Positions 23,301-31,456 of a DNA stretch of 64,000 nt are shown piece after piece. A program made the translations under genes and the position numbers. The stretch is from Hyalella azteca (taxonomy: Eukaryota > Arthropoda > Malacostraca > Amphipoda > Hyalellidae), in assembly GCF_000764305.2 (NCBI RefSeq), contig NW_025936068.1:186001-250000 (forward strand), in the 5' to 3' direction. How positions within the stretch are numbered: the stretch's first letter is position 1; each line of letters starts with the position of its first letter. The notes under the pieces are model-generated. The model saw only the letters and a program-made list of their open reading frames with translations. It was not told the origin of the DNA and made no database searches.

Positions 23301-24539
23301 ATAATATGTGAATAAAGAACCTGACAATGAATTATTATCTATTTTCATGCAAATATAATCGGATCAGTATAGCATATTAATGGGCGTTGCCAGTCTTTAT
23401 CCGATTTTGGATTAAAACACGTACCGTCTGTAAAATTAATCGGTATCTTTCACTCACTCACCGACGCCACACTTCGTCCATCTCTCTTTCTGGTCGTTTT
23501 TGAGCTCTAAATTTGAGTTGATTTAATTCGTTCACCTGACGTTTTGTAACTAAAATTTAACTAAAATATCCCTTGTCCTCTTGTAAATACCTAATAGATA
23601 TTTAACTAAATTACCCTTCTACCCAACGTTTAGTATATGAGGAGCAGTTTAACGAGACTTGTTCTGCTTTGTATAATGTAAGGTTTTCGCTTTTTAGTTG
23701 GCTAAATTTATAAATTGAAGCATTAATCCTAAGTATACCAAACCAGGTTACTTTTATCCAAAAAAATATCATGAAATACAGCTTATTATGGCACATTTAA
23801 TGCATAGTTACGTATGTCTTTTGTTCATTATGTGGTGAATATAACGTTTGACGTTAATTCATTCATTTTTGCATTAGAATCTTTATCTGAAAAACACAAA
23901 AACACATGTGATAATGTCATTGATAATCTCAAACGTTGAATTTCAAATTCTGGTCGCAAGTAATGTCTTCTAAATTCCAATTAGCACTTGAGCTGTTCAT
24001 TTTTCATAAAATTGTTAGCGATACAAATATTTTTGGCAATAAACCTTCAATTTGTCCTGTGTTTTGCTCTGCAGGATACGAGGGGGGACCACCGTCCAGA
24101 CCAAGGATGGACCAATACCAGCGACCCGCAGGGGAGAGGTGGTAGGTCGCTGTCCCGTGACAGATCCTCAATTGGCAGTAGGAAACTGAACGAACTCGAT
24201 CCTGGTGTTGACGGAGAACCACCACCTGCTATATCATCAGCCGATCTAGATCAATTAATGCAGGATTTTGAACTGAACGATCCTATGGAGGATACTGCTG
24301 CTCCGTTGACCGGCGCCGCGGCTAACACTGCAACAAATGGGAGACCTCAAGGTGAAAATAAACCAGCTGGTTTAGCAGGAGCCTTGCCGGGAGGTCTGGG
24401 TGCAGGACTTTCTTCCTTGCCTAACCCAATGGGTGACAGCAATATTATGGGAAAATTGGGAGACTTGGCCACACAAAATCCGGTCACGGACGCCATGTCC
24501 AAAGGAAAGTCATTCCTTTTCAAGAAATTTGGTCTTTGA
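5235..24539 (+). CDS. RIM-binding protein (RIM-BP), 3' half of gene, multi-exon
   Basis: RIM-BPs are presynaptic active-zone scaffolds whose SH3 domains bind proline-rich motifs in RIM and in voltage-gated calcium channels. The window shows the acidic linker after the fibronectin III repeats (with a SELSDIAEE motif), SH3-II, SH3-III and Pro/Gly-rich C-termini. SH3-I and the FN3 repeats must lie to the left, outside the window. Exons chain by phase: 5235-5386, 6536-6703, 7936-8374, optional 11727-11768, then the exon seen only at 2523-2670, then 15082-15406, 15916-16128, 16297-16451, 16860-16963, and alternative ends at 20699, 21998 and 24075. SH3 identity is very clear ([38 protein letters not shown]). 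The gene as assembled contains an out-of-order duplicate (1-5128). Confidence 0.9.
5387..6535 (+). other. Intron X-Y with ~40-bp tandem repeat
   Basis: AT-rich intron. About 5765-5935 holds four to five imperfect ~40-bp units around ACCATTTGAGGTAGAAATTG. No coding seen. Confidence 0.7.
6536..6703 (+). CDS. RIM-BP exon Y, acidic linker with SELSDIAEE
   Basis: 168 nt, phase 0 on both sides. It encodes [20 protein letters not shown], then [20 protein letters not shown] and [16 protein letters not shown]. An acidic Ser-Glu-Leu-Ser-Asp-Ile segment is characteristic of the RIM-BP linker between the FN3 repeats and SH3-II. It splices in phase into exon A at 7936 ([11 protein letters not shown]). 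Confidence 0.82.
6712..7025. repeat. 52-bp minisatellite beginning at the exon Y donor
   Basis: About six units of GGTGGTTATGTATTCATGCA followed by a GGTTGTGTATGGTGATTTTG block. The array starts within 10 nt of the splice donor and contains many GCAG/GTGG junctions. Confidence 0.9.
7026..7935 (+). other. Intron Y-A with long imperfect palindrome
   Basis: AT-rich intron. Positions 7650-7687 and 7693-7730 are inverted copies of a 38-nt sequence with about four mismatches and a 5-nt spacer. No coding seen. The acceptor TTTTTGCACAG precedes exon A. Confidence 0.8.
7936..8374 (+). CDS. RIM-BP exon A, full length
   Basis: 439 nt, entered in phase 0 (GAT ATG GAC ATG) and left in phase 1. It begins [20 protein letters not shown] and contains Gly/Leu repeats ([18 protein letters not shown]), a His/Gln tract, a Thr/Ser/Ala stretch, the basic [12 protein letters not shown] and an acidic tail. 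The region is low complexity, as RIM-BP linkers are. The methionine at 7939 could look like a start, but a pyrimidine-rich acceptor and in-phase upstream exon make it internal. The function of the Gly-Leu repeat is not known to me. Confidence 0.85.
8375..11726 (+). other. Intron between exon A and the 42-nt microexon
   Basis: About 3.35 kb of AT-rich sequence with poly-T tracts. I see no gene, transposon or long repeat. Short open frames here lack codon structure or splice-site support. The first ~350 bp match 292-643. Confidence 0.6.
11727..11768 (+). CDS. RIM-BP 42-nt symmetric microexon
   Basis: Flanked by a strong pyrimidine tract and CCCCAG acceptor and an AC|GTAAGT donor. Entered in phase 1 from exon A it reads [14 protein letters not shown] and leaves in phase 1, so it can be included or skipped without changing the frame. 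It inserts 14 Pro/Gly/Arg residues between exon A and exon B. Seen only here, because the left copy has an N in its place. Confidence 0.7.
11769..12966 (+). other. Intron after the microexon
   Basis: AT-rich intron. From 12477 it matches the left copy at 645 onward. No coding seen. Confidence 0.6.
12967..13240. repeat. 18-bp minisatellite, right copy (contracted)
   Basis: Same family as 1127-1685, with about 14 units. It runs directly into sequence equivalent to 2680 of the left copy, so the intron end and exon B are deleted at its right edge. Confidence 0.92.
13243..14280. repeat. 65/67-bp tandem array, right copy
   Basis: Degenerate ~65-bp units (13243-13830) are followed by about six to seven much more homogeneous 67-bp units from 13865, with core TCTGTAACGCTGAAAGCATA. 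The left copy has only one or two of the latter, so the array has recently expanded here or collapsed there. Confidence 0.9.
14281..15081 (+). other. Intron upstream of SH3-II, right copy
   Basis: Includes about 540 bp (14315-14855) absent from the left copy, then the conserved inverted repeat 14964-14983 / 15016-15035 ahead of the acceptor at 15081. No coding supported. Confidence 0.7.
15082..15406 (+). CDS. RIM-BP exon C, SH3-II domain, right copy
   Basis: Same structure and protein as 3486-3810: Arg/Asp-rich linker, then SH3 with ALFNYDPP, the acidic EEL patch, [12 protein letters not shown] and GYVP. SH3-II of RIM-BP binds Pro-rich sites in RIM and calcium-channel C-termini (family knowledge). 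It leaves in phase 0 at CAG|GTAATT. Confidence 0.94.
15503..15543. other. Perfect 19-bp hairpin downstream of SH3-II exon, right copy
   Basis: Arms 15503-15521 and 15525-15543 with AAC loop, identical to 3907-3947. Confidence 0.93.
15916..16128 (+). CDS. RIM-BP exon D, linker and start of SH3-III, right copy
   Basis: Identical in protein to 4320-4532. The basic Gly/Arg linker ([16 protein letters not shown]) precedes [16 protein letters not shown]. Phase 0 on both sides. Confidence 0.94.
16297..16451 (+). CDS. RIM-BP exon E, rest of SH3-III, right copy
   Basis: Protein identical to 4701-4855; one silent difference (GGA for GGT). It ends ATG AG|GTCAGG in phase 2, which fits the exon at 16860 exactly (AG + A = Arg). 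Confidence 0.94.
16860..16963 (+). CDS. RIM-BP exon F, Pro-rich C-terminal segment
   Basis: 104 nt, entered in phase 2 and left in phase 1. In the phase set by exon E it reads (R)[18 protein letters not shown], then [16 protein letters not shown]. The Gly/Arg and five-proline pattern is what I would expect after SH3-III in an arthropod RIM-BP. A second frame is also open through the exon but is not in phase with SH3-III. The last base G pairs with four candidate acceptors downstream (20699, 21998, 22010, 24075). Confidence 0.85.
16964..20698 (+). other. Large RIM-BP intron after exon F
   Basis: About 3.7 kb of AT-rich intron. It holds a SINE (17941-18193), a perfect 12-bp hairpin at 18721-18732 / 18739-18750 and a short CA tract near 19680. 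I see no convincing coding exon before 20699. Confidence 0.6.
17941..18193 (+). mobile_element. tRNA-derived SINE with ATT tail
   Basis: RNA polymerase III box A (TAGCCCAGTGG, 17947-17957) and box B (GGTTCGATCCC, 17997-18007) have tRNA-like spacing. The element ends in an (ATT)n microsatellite. A second box-B-like motif (GAGTTCGAGACC) near 18087 suggests two tRNA-related modules. The lack of a tRNA fold plus the tail argues for a SINE, not a tRNA gene. Confidence 0.85.
20699..21405 (+). CDS. RIM-BP alternative 3' exon, Ser/Lys-rich with four Trp motifs
   Basis: Open for 235 codons after an acceptor TTGTGCAG and closed by TAA. It is entered by the phase-1 G of exon F (G+AT = Asp), which fits. 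It reads [17 protein letters not shown] and onward and is Ser, Lys, Asp and Glu-rich with no domain I recognise. Tryptophans sit at residues 69, 115, 155 and 209, each followed by Phe or Leu (TWFKKF, NWFNQA, SWLEKV, RWLHTS). It could end here as an alternative C-terminus, or splice at TTG|GTAGGA (21375) in phase 0 into the exon at 24075. It could also be an unrelated gene's exon, but phase fit and strand favour RIM-BP. Confidence 0.55.
21406..21997 (+). other. Intron or 3' UTR after the alternative exon
   Basis: No coding seen. It ends in a pyrimidine-rich tract and GATGTAG acceptor. No clear AATAAA directly after 21405. Confidence 0.5.
21998..22041 (+). CDS. RIM-BP 44-nt frame-switching cassette exon
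   Basis: Acceptor GATGTAG and strong donor CAG|GTGAGT. Taken from exon F it reads (G)AC CCT ACT, giving [15 protein letters not shown], and leaves in phase 0. A second AG at 22008-22009 gives a 32-nt version ([11 protein letters not shown]) in the same frame. Inclusion puts the exon at 24075 into its long frame of 154 residues; skipping puts it into a frame that stops after 23 residues. Confidence 0.7.
22042..24074 (+). other. Intron before the last RIM-BP exon
   Basis: About 2 kb of AT-rich sequence without supported features, ending TTTTGCTCTGCAG. Confidence 0.6.
24075..24539 (+). CDS. RIM-BP terminal exon with two usable frames
   Basis: In phase 0 it encodes 154 residues: [20 protein letters not shown], a basic Ser segment ([13 protein letters not shown]), an acidic helix-like [18 protein letters not shown], Gly/Leu-rich loops, and [14 protein letters not shown] at the stop (24537). 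In phase 1 from exon F directly it encodes [20 protein letters not shown] and stops with ERW-TAG at 24143. The terminal basic-aromatic FLFKKFGL resembles the AKLFGRS and WFKKF pieces of other exons; whether that means anything is inference. Confidence 0.75.
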   Translation, partial: DTRGDHRPDQGWTNTSDPQGRGGRSLSRDRSSIGSRKLNELDPGVDGEPPPAISSADLDQLMQDFELNDPMEDTAAPLTGAAANTATNGRPQGENKPAGLAGALPGGLGAGLSSLPNPMGDSNIMGKLGDLATQNPVTDAMSKGKSFLFKKFGL

Positions 24540-24661
24540 AATTCAATGGCATTTAGCATGTTATATCTAAGAGTCAAATATTGTCTAACTATCCTTCATA
24601 ATACCAGAGTAACATGTTCCCGTATTGTGGTGTTCATCTATGTCCGACTTCTGATACAGGG

Positions 24662-24667
24662 AATAAA
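24662..24667 (+). terminator. Candidate polyadenylation signal, RIM-BP
   Basis: AATAAA 123 nt after the stop codon, the first such hexamer downstream. Confidence 0.5.
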
Positions 24668-26673
24668 TGACCGTTTCTCTATTATAATATAGTGTCATTC
24701 CTTGAGATGTCCTAAAAATGTGTTCTCATCTGTAACCGAGTTATAAGCTTGGTTTTTACTCCGACTTCTGTGTTCATGAAAGCGCATGGCAATACATCTG
24801 TATGATGGTTACCACTTTCCACGATATTAGCATTAATTTTTCCTATTGTACATTCTGTAATATATGTATAATTTCCTTTTAACTTGCTCATTCTCGTCGA
24901 ATCGTCTCGCCTTCTATGGGTGGCTAAGTTAAAGTTATGGTAATACGTCTTTAAAGAAGTATGTGATGGTAGTTTCTAGTCTATAAGAAAATGAGACGTC
25001 ATTACTTCTTCCTCAGGTGTTGGCTCTATTAAATCATGTAAGAATTACTATGTATTGATGGAATATTGTCAATACGTGGAAGTCTGTACGTTTTTCAATT
25101 ATATTTCTTGACTCGGCGTTACTATGAATCACCTTTTAGTCGTGGTGTCATTATTTAAGATATATTACATAATAATTCTCCCTTGACAATACACGGTAAT
25201 ATACTGAGAAAAATCATGATGATGATCATGTTTGTGGAGGTAGCAATTTGTGTATAATGTCTTATTTTTATATGCTTTCTTCTAAACGCTGCCGAATTAA
25301 AGTTACTTTGATTACCATCTACTTACATCTTACCTGATATGCAACAAGTAATTTTTTATGTATAAATCTGTCCCAAGTCCCAAGTTTTGGTATATCGATT
25401 CACAGGATATTCATATGCATGACTGCATCGTAGTTAAGTATCCCATCTCCATAGATTTTATCAACATGCATGCCCCATGGGGAAATTTCTTCTGCTAATT
25501 AAGCTAGGAGCAAATGTTGCTAATTCCACTAATAATTCAATCGCATTGGAATAAGATTGGTAACATCTCTCACTGAGTAGAGCCTCTCGCGTTTTCAATG
25601 TGTAAAAAATTTCTGAAAAATAGCTTCCAAAGTTATGATCGTTCAAATAAGCATCGTGCAATAAAGTGCACTCGATCTTTGCTGTTATTATGAGAAAATA
25701 CTAAATCATACATATATGAGGAAGAACAATTTCTTTCGTCAATCAGTATGGCTTGAAAAAATCAATTTGTTCTATTTCCTGATGGTGAAGGGTATTTTGA
25801 AGGTTCATTCCGAAGTCCTTTATGAACTCCGAAGTCTTTTGGATATTCAACTTCATTACATTTCGACCAATTGTACGTTGATAGCAGCACTCCTACGTAA
25901 TATCCCCCTCCATCGAAATTCTCGAGAATAACTTGTAGATTTTACCTTCATTTGGATAGTAGAATAGATTTAAATAAGCGCACAAAAGATTGAAAATCGA
26001 TATTAACAAAAGTTTGGAATACCATACCAATAATTTTTGTTAACAGCAAGAAAAGAAGGAATCGGTTTTCATCGGTCTGTGAGAAGGTCGAATTTCCCCG
26101 AGACATTACATTTTAGTTCATTAACTCTAGGGAGTATAGATATATGCATCAGACTTCGACAAAATTTTGCCACACTCTCGGACTTTCTTGAAAATTACTT
26201 GAACTCGTGTCAGAGATATTCATTTTACTAAAGCAGATCGGCATTATATTTCAAAACTTAACCTTATTCAAAATTATGTATCTATCACTTAATACCTTCA
26301 TGACTTATTTATAATAATATAATCAAACAGTAAGTAGCTATGGCCGGAAACATGGCTCTAAGAGGAATATCTAAACTACCAAAAAGAATTCAAAACTTAG
26401 GTTAAGCTTGTTGATTGACATGTATGGTCAAAATGTTGACCTACATGATCTACGCCTTGGTGTGTAGAATCATACTGAATGTCATCATTGAGTAATGACT
26501 TTCTTTGGTTTATTTTAGAATGTATGAGAGGTAATCGTGCTTTAAATCGTCGAGTTATGAAAAGAATATTAATTAATTAAGTATCGAACTCTTTAATATC
26601 TTCTAGAATGTCAAAATAGATCTCCACTCTGTCCATTACATTGCGTGTTATCTTGATATTCCTAAACTAAATA
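24668..26673. other. Intergenic, left of mariner remnant
   Basis: AT-rich. No coding, repeat or RNA gene supported. Confidence 0.6.
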
Positions 26674-27234
26674 CAGGATGATTCACGAAAACTTCCTGAT
26701 TTAAAAGCTCAATAAAAAAACTATATAGAACACTTTTTGTACACTTTGTTTTAAAGATGACATCGGAAAAATGACGTCCCCCATTGTCAATGCAGTCAGT
26801 TAGTTGATTTTTGAAGTTCCGTTGAACTCGCTGAAGCATATTGACGGGTATGTTGGCGATGGCTTGGCGTATGTTGTTCTTCAAATGAGGTAGTATCCTT
26901 GGACAGTCATTGTAAACAATTGATTTAATAAAGCCCCTTAAAAAATCACGCGCAGCCAAATCGGGGGATCGGGGCGGCCAAAGAAGGAGATGAGGCGCTC
27001 TGCAAGATGTTGTCTCAGACGGAAACAACTCTGCATGCAAAACGGCTTTTAGAAAAGTACGCCTCGACAGCAAACGCACGCTGCTCACTTGTCCAATGCA
27101 TAATGGCAACTTACTAGGCTGGACACAAAACTTCATAACCTTTCCTTTAATATAAAATACTCATCACCCATTTCCTACAAAATCTGGCTGCCTGGCGCAA
27201 AATACACAACAGGAAGTTTTCGTGAATCACCCTG
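26674..27234 (-). mobile_element. Internally deleted mariner-like element, 561 bp
   Basis: Terminal inverted repeats of 25 bp (CAGGATGATTCACGAAAACT at the left end; right end complementary with one mismatch, A/G at position 5), flanked by TA target duplications at 26672-26673 and 27235-27236. On the - strand it keeps a piece of transposase C-terminus: WPPRSPDLAARDF, where the last Asp aligns with the third catalytic residue of mariner-type transposases, then a conserved-looking IANIPVNMLQRVQRNFKNQL. The N-terminal DNA-binding part and the first two catalytic acids are missing, so it cannot code for an active enzyme. Confidence 0.9.
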
Positions 27235-27236
27235 TA

Positions 27237-30200
27237 TTACGACCACCTCGTTTCTTCGATATTCTGCCCAAGAGATGCAAACAATATATCGTTATTATTA
27301 CCTCATAGTTTATCAGAAATACCATGTTTTCCTGTTCTGTCATTTAGGATTGAAACCTGCAACGAAATTAAAAATTTTCTTAAAAACAACTGATGTTTGG
27401 TACCGTATGCATTTGGCCTGATTTCCATCAACCTGAATTTTGACTCATAACTGCCGGTAAATTGTGTATATTCAGGGTTTATTTTGAACTGTTCAAAATA
27501 TGCATAGGTAAGCGCATTAGCAGATAATTACGATGATTAATTTGATACTAAACTCGAGCGCTTCAGATAAGCTTTATCAGATGATAGTCTGAGCTTGGAT
27601 AAAGCTGAGGTGTTCATATCATTGTTGTAATATTCTAACGATACTACATTCATATGTTAAGAGAATATTGGCAAAGAAATATATTTATTAGTTATGAGTT
27701 AGTATGAATTTACATCAAATATTATCTAGGAAAGTAGATGGACTAGCCGAGCACAGGACAGAAGGTATAATATGATGATTAATATATTGTATCTGGTGCT
27801 GAGCACCTTTGCTCAGGTAAACATTTCATTGTTGATTAACTATAATGACTAAGTGAGAAAAGGTTGTCGGCTATAGTTAGTGTTTTTCCTTGGCGTAAAA
27901 TTGTAGCCTTTACTGTCAACTTTTCCATGTTACAATCTGCTTTGAAATTCCATTCATGTCCAGTCATATATTGATGTAAGTATTGTTGAATTACGTTAGG
28001 AAGAGACGATTCAAACGGTATTGAATAAGACAAGGCTGCAAGGACTGGTTCGAGTGTCTCGTTTACCGAATATTTCATGCAGCAAAACAAATACTATATA
28101 CTTGCCATGCTAAAAAAAAATTGCCCGGAGCATGAAGTACTTTTCAACTTCAACTGAAAAATATTACTTCGTTAGACCCTTATATTACGAATTGCTGGGA
28201 CGGGAAATCGTACTAAAAATTTCATAAAACCGGTATACTATGAAATAACTCATTTCATTATAAAATAAATAATTCTTTTAATTATCACAGGTTTTCTCAC
28301 ATACGGCTGGCTCTTAGTCTTACAGAAAGGACATGAAGATATAATAAATAGACTCAAATCCTAGTAGTGCATGGCCATATGGTTTCCGTTCATTTTCTTG
28401 CCGAAGCAAACAAATTTCAAACAAACGTTATAATTCTAGTGAATTTCGCACTCATCAGCTTCGTTTGTTTCGTTATTTTTCGCGTTGAGGTGAGCTATTT
28501 TAGCGATAAATTCATGAAATTTAATGGATATTAGAAATTAATCTTTAGCTTCGGATGCAGCTTTGTATAATATAAAGACAAAGATCTACTCAATGAATGT
28601 CACCATTTGATAAATTTCAGCATTTTCATGAAATTCTTTGGCAGCTTTGTATGAGCGCAGCGCGAGTAGCTTTTTCAAATTAAATCTTATTTAGTATCTT
28701 AGAATCGAGATTTTAATGGATTTTTTAAACACCGCATTCAGGCGAAGGCTTAACATTATAACAATATTGTGTTCGCCAGTTGGATGAAATCGTTGATATT
28801 TCATAAAATCGATATAACTATTGTTGACCAATTATTCGTGATTGTTGAATAGGTAATAAAGATTGGTAGTTTCTACCTAGACTGTTTTTAATTAATAGCA
28901 GTTGCACGCAGTAGATAATTATTTTATTTATATTGAGAATACGCAGAACGCGTAAATAAGTGACGATGTACACGAGTCTCTATTTCGACTGAGAAACTCG
29001 TTAATAAAAATAAAATAGAAATTATTTCAGCATTTATTTCTGATACCGTTTGTTAAATTAATTATCCGTATTTAAATAATTAGCCGTTCAGTTGGCCATG
29101 CTTCTTCGAGAATCTGACAATTTGACGTTTCTTAATGGAAATAATTTAAATTTAATGATGCCGTGTTATTATAGGCATTCTCTTGCAAGACATTTAGATC
29201 AGCGAGGTAAAGTTTTGCCTTTGCTTTCGGTAGTTGTGACTTTAGCACAATTTATGGGCGATTTTATTTCGACAGTCTTAGGAACTTAGACAAAGTTGAA
29301 ATGTTTTTTCAACTTCGAGATTGTAATTAGTAAATAATTGAATATTGATATTCCATTTTCTCGATTTATTATCGTAATTATGATTTATTCCGCGATGGTG
29401 ATAGCCTTTTCTGAAAGATGTCTCAGGTTGTTGATCAATCTTGTCCCACTCTTTTTGAGATGACTGTGTTTGCTATGTCATGTTACGGCTTCTTTCGAGC
29501 ATATCAATGCTAATTTGTGCTTTCAACTGTGTATAGCAAATGTCTAGTTTCCACTTTGGTTAAGTATATATTAATTGATGTTTTTTGCTACTGAGAACGC
29601 GCCAGATATTCATTTGCGTTATTTTTCAAGATTCAGCTTAAGTTTTTGTTTAAATGTATGAACTGCAGTGTAATTATCAATCAATTCACTAGCGACAATT
29701 GAATACTATATAGTGAAGCATGAACTTTGTCTTTTCCATCTAACCTCGTAAACTTTCAACAACTTGAACTTTTAACAACCTTTTATAAATTAATGAACGG
29801 CCACTCGACCAAAAATAGCATGCTAACGATCAATCCCAGTATTGATATTCATTTTGAATGCTTATAAGTACTCTTGGTTTAACGAAAAAAACAACGTTCC
29901 AAAGACTGTTCTATTAAGTTTCCTCGAACACTTTAGCGCAAACTAGTGCAGATATAACATTTGAACAGTCAAATATTTTAGTTGTTAGTGGAGGGAAAAA
30001 TTTAGTGTCGTCTTTCGGTCTCTCTTTTGATCCATGTACCAATGGCAACCAATGTTCAATGTAACATAGAAATTTAGCAGTGTATAATAATGTATATATT
30101 GAGTACCTCTGTTAGAATAAAACATCTTACAGCCTTCGCGCGTTGAATTTACCCAGAAAGTGCTCATACTTTTCCTCAATATAAGTTAATTGATGGCAGG

Positions 30201-31456
30201 TCACTGACGACATACAATGGTCCATATAATTAACGGGCGTGTTAGCCCGGCATTACCATGGTTTAGATTATCAGTGCAATTTTAAAATTACGTTATTCCG
30301 AATCCCGTCAATTTGTCAAACCCTTAAAGGTCCGTTGAACCAGCCTCGTAAGACATATTGAACCCCATTAGACCCGTTGAACCTCGAAAGACCTGTTGAA
30401 CACTAAAAAGCAATATTTTCCCCGAGACTCCCATTGAATTAAGTTTTCAGAAGTCATCGGCGTAAAAATCTACGTTTTGATTATTCGGTCAGTCTTTTGT
30501 GGGTCATTCTATGACGGGCGGCATGTAACATTAAGAATTTGGTTAGACAACCGCTACATCGTTTCCAAAAATTCTTCCTATCATAGGGGGGAATGAGATT
30601 CCATTCTAAAATTCAAGTCCCAGTGCTTCACTTTCTTAACTGTCTAAATAAAATTTGTTTCCACATTTCCTTCTCTCATTGATAAGAAACGGCCCGTATC
30701 ACTACACGCTTCTGTAGAGGTAATGACCGACTACATGAAAAACATTGATCAGAAACATTTCTATTAAAATCGAGGATGAAGATAGCAGACATTCAATTAT
30801 TTCGAAGAATTAAGCAGTTGTTGCCAACATAAAACACCCAACAAATTCCTGTTCAAAGCCCCATGCACTAACCAATAATTTCATGATAATAAATTCTTTT
30901 TTTAGTAGTATGATAAGAGAAGAATAAATTGAATATAGTTTAATATAACAACTTCCACACTCCACGGTTGGTTAAAGCAGGAATAGAACTTGGTCGAAAA
31001 AGCACCTCTTGACACTTATTGAATAATATCAAGCATATTGTTACAAAATTGATCCTTTAACAGAATGCACGATAACGACTATCAAAGCAATTGAAAAAAA
31101 TACTTCGGTACCATGCGAGTAAAAAATGTTAGGGCACCCATAACAATTTTAGAAAAAAATTAAACGAGGATAAGAAATAAAATGTTTTGAAACCTCTTTG
31201 GCATAAAAATTTTACTTTAAAGCGTCAAATGAAACTAAACCGGAACAACCCAGCAACAAATTCATCTGTATGATCTTCAAAATTCACGAAACGTGACATA
31301 CCTATAGCTAACCAATGAAAAAATCATAAGAAATTCCGTTAGTAATTTAAAAGACATAATAAAAAACGGCATTTCACACCATAGTTTCCATTAGAATACA
31401 AACGCTGTAAAATCTACGGGCAGGAATTTAAAAATAGAGGAACGCAAACGGTATTA
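27237..31456. other. Intergenic between mariner remnant and timeless 3' end
   Basis: 4.2 kb of AT-rich sequence. No gene, RNA or transposon ends recognised. A few short GTTGAACC-type repeats occur near 30335-30405. Presumably includes the 3' UTR of the - strand gene at its right end. Confidence 0.55.

Noticed and set aside
29092..29289. Small + strand ORF of 65 codons in the intergenic region
   Set aside because: No domain, no codon signature, AT-rich context; expected by chance.
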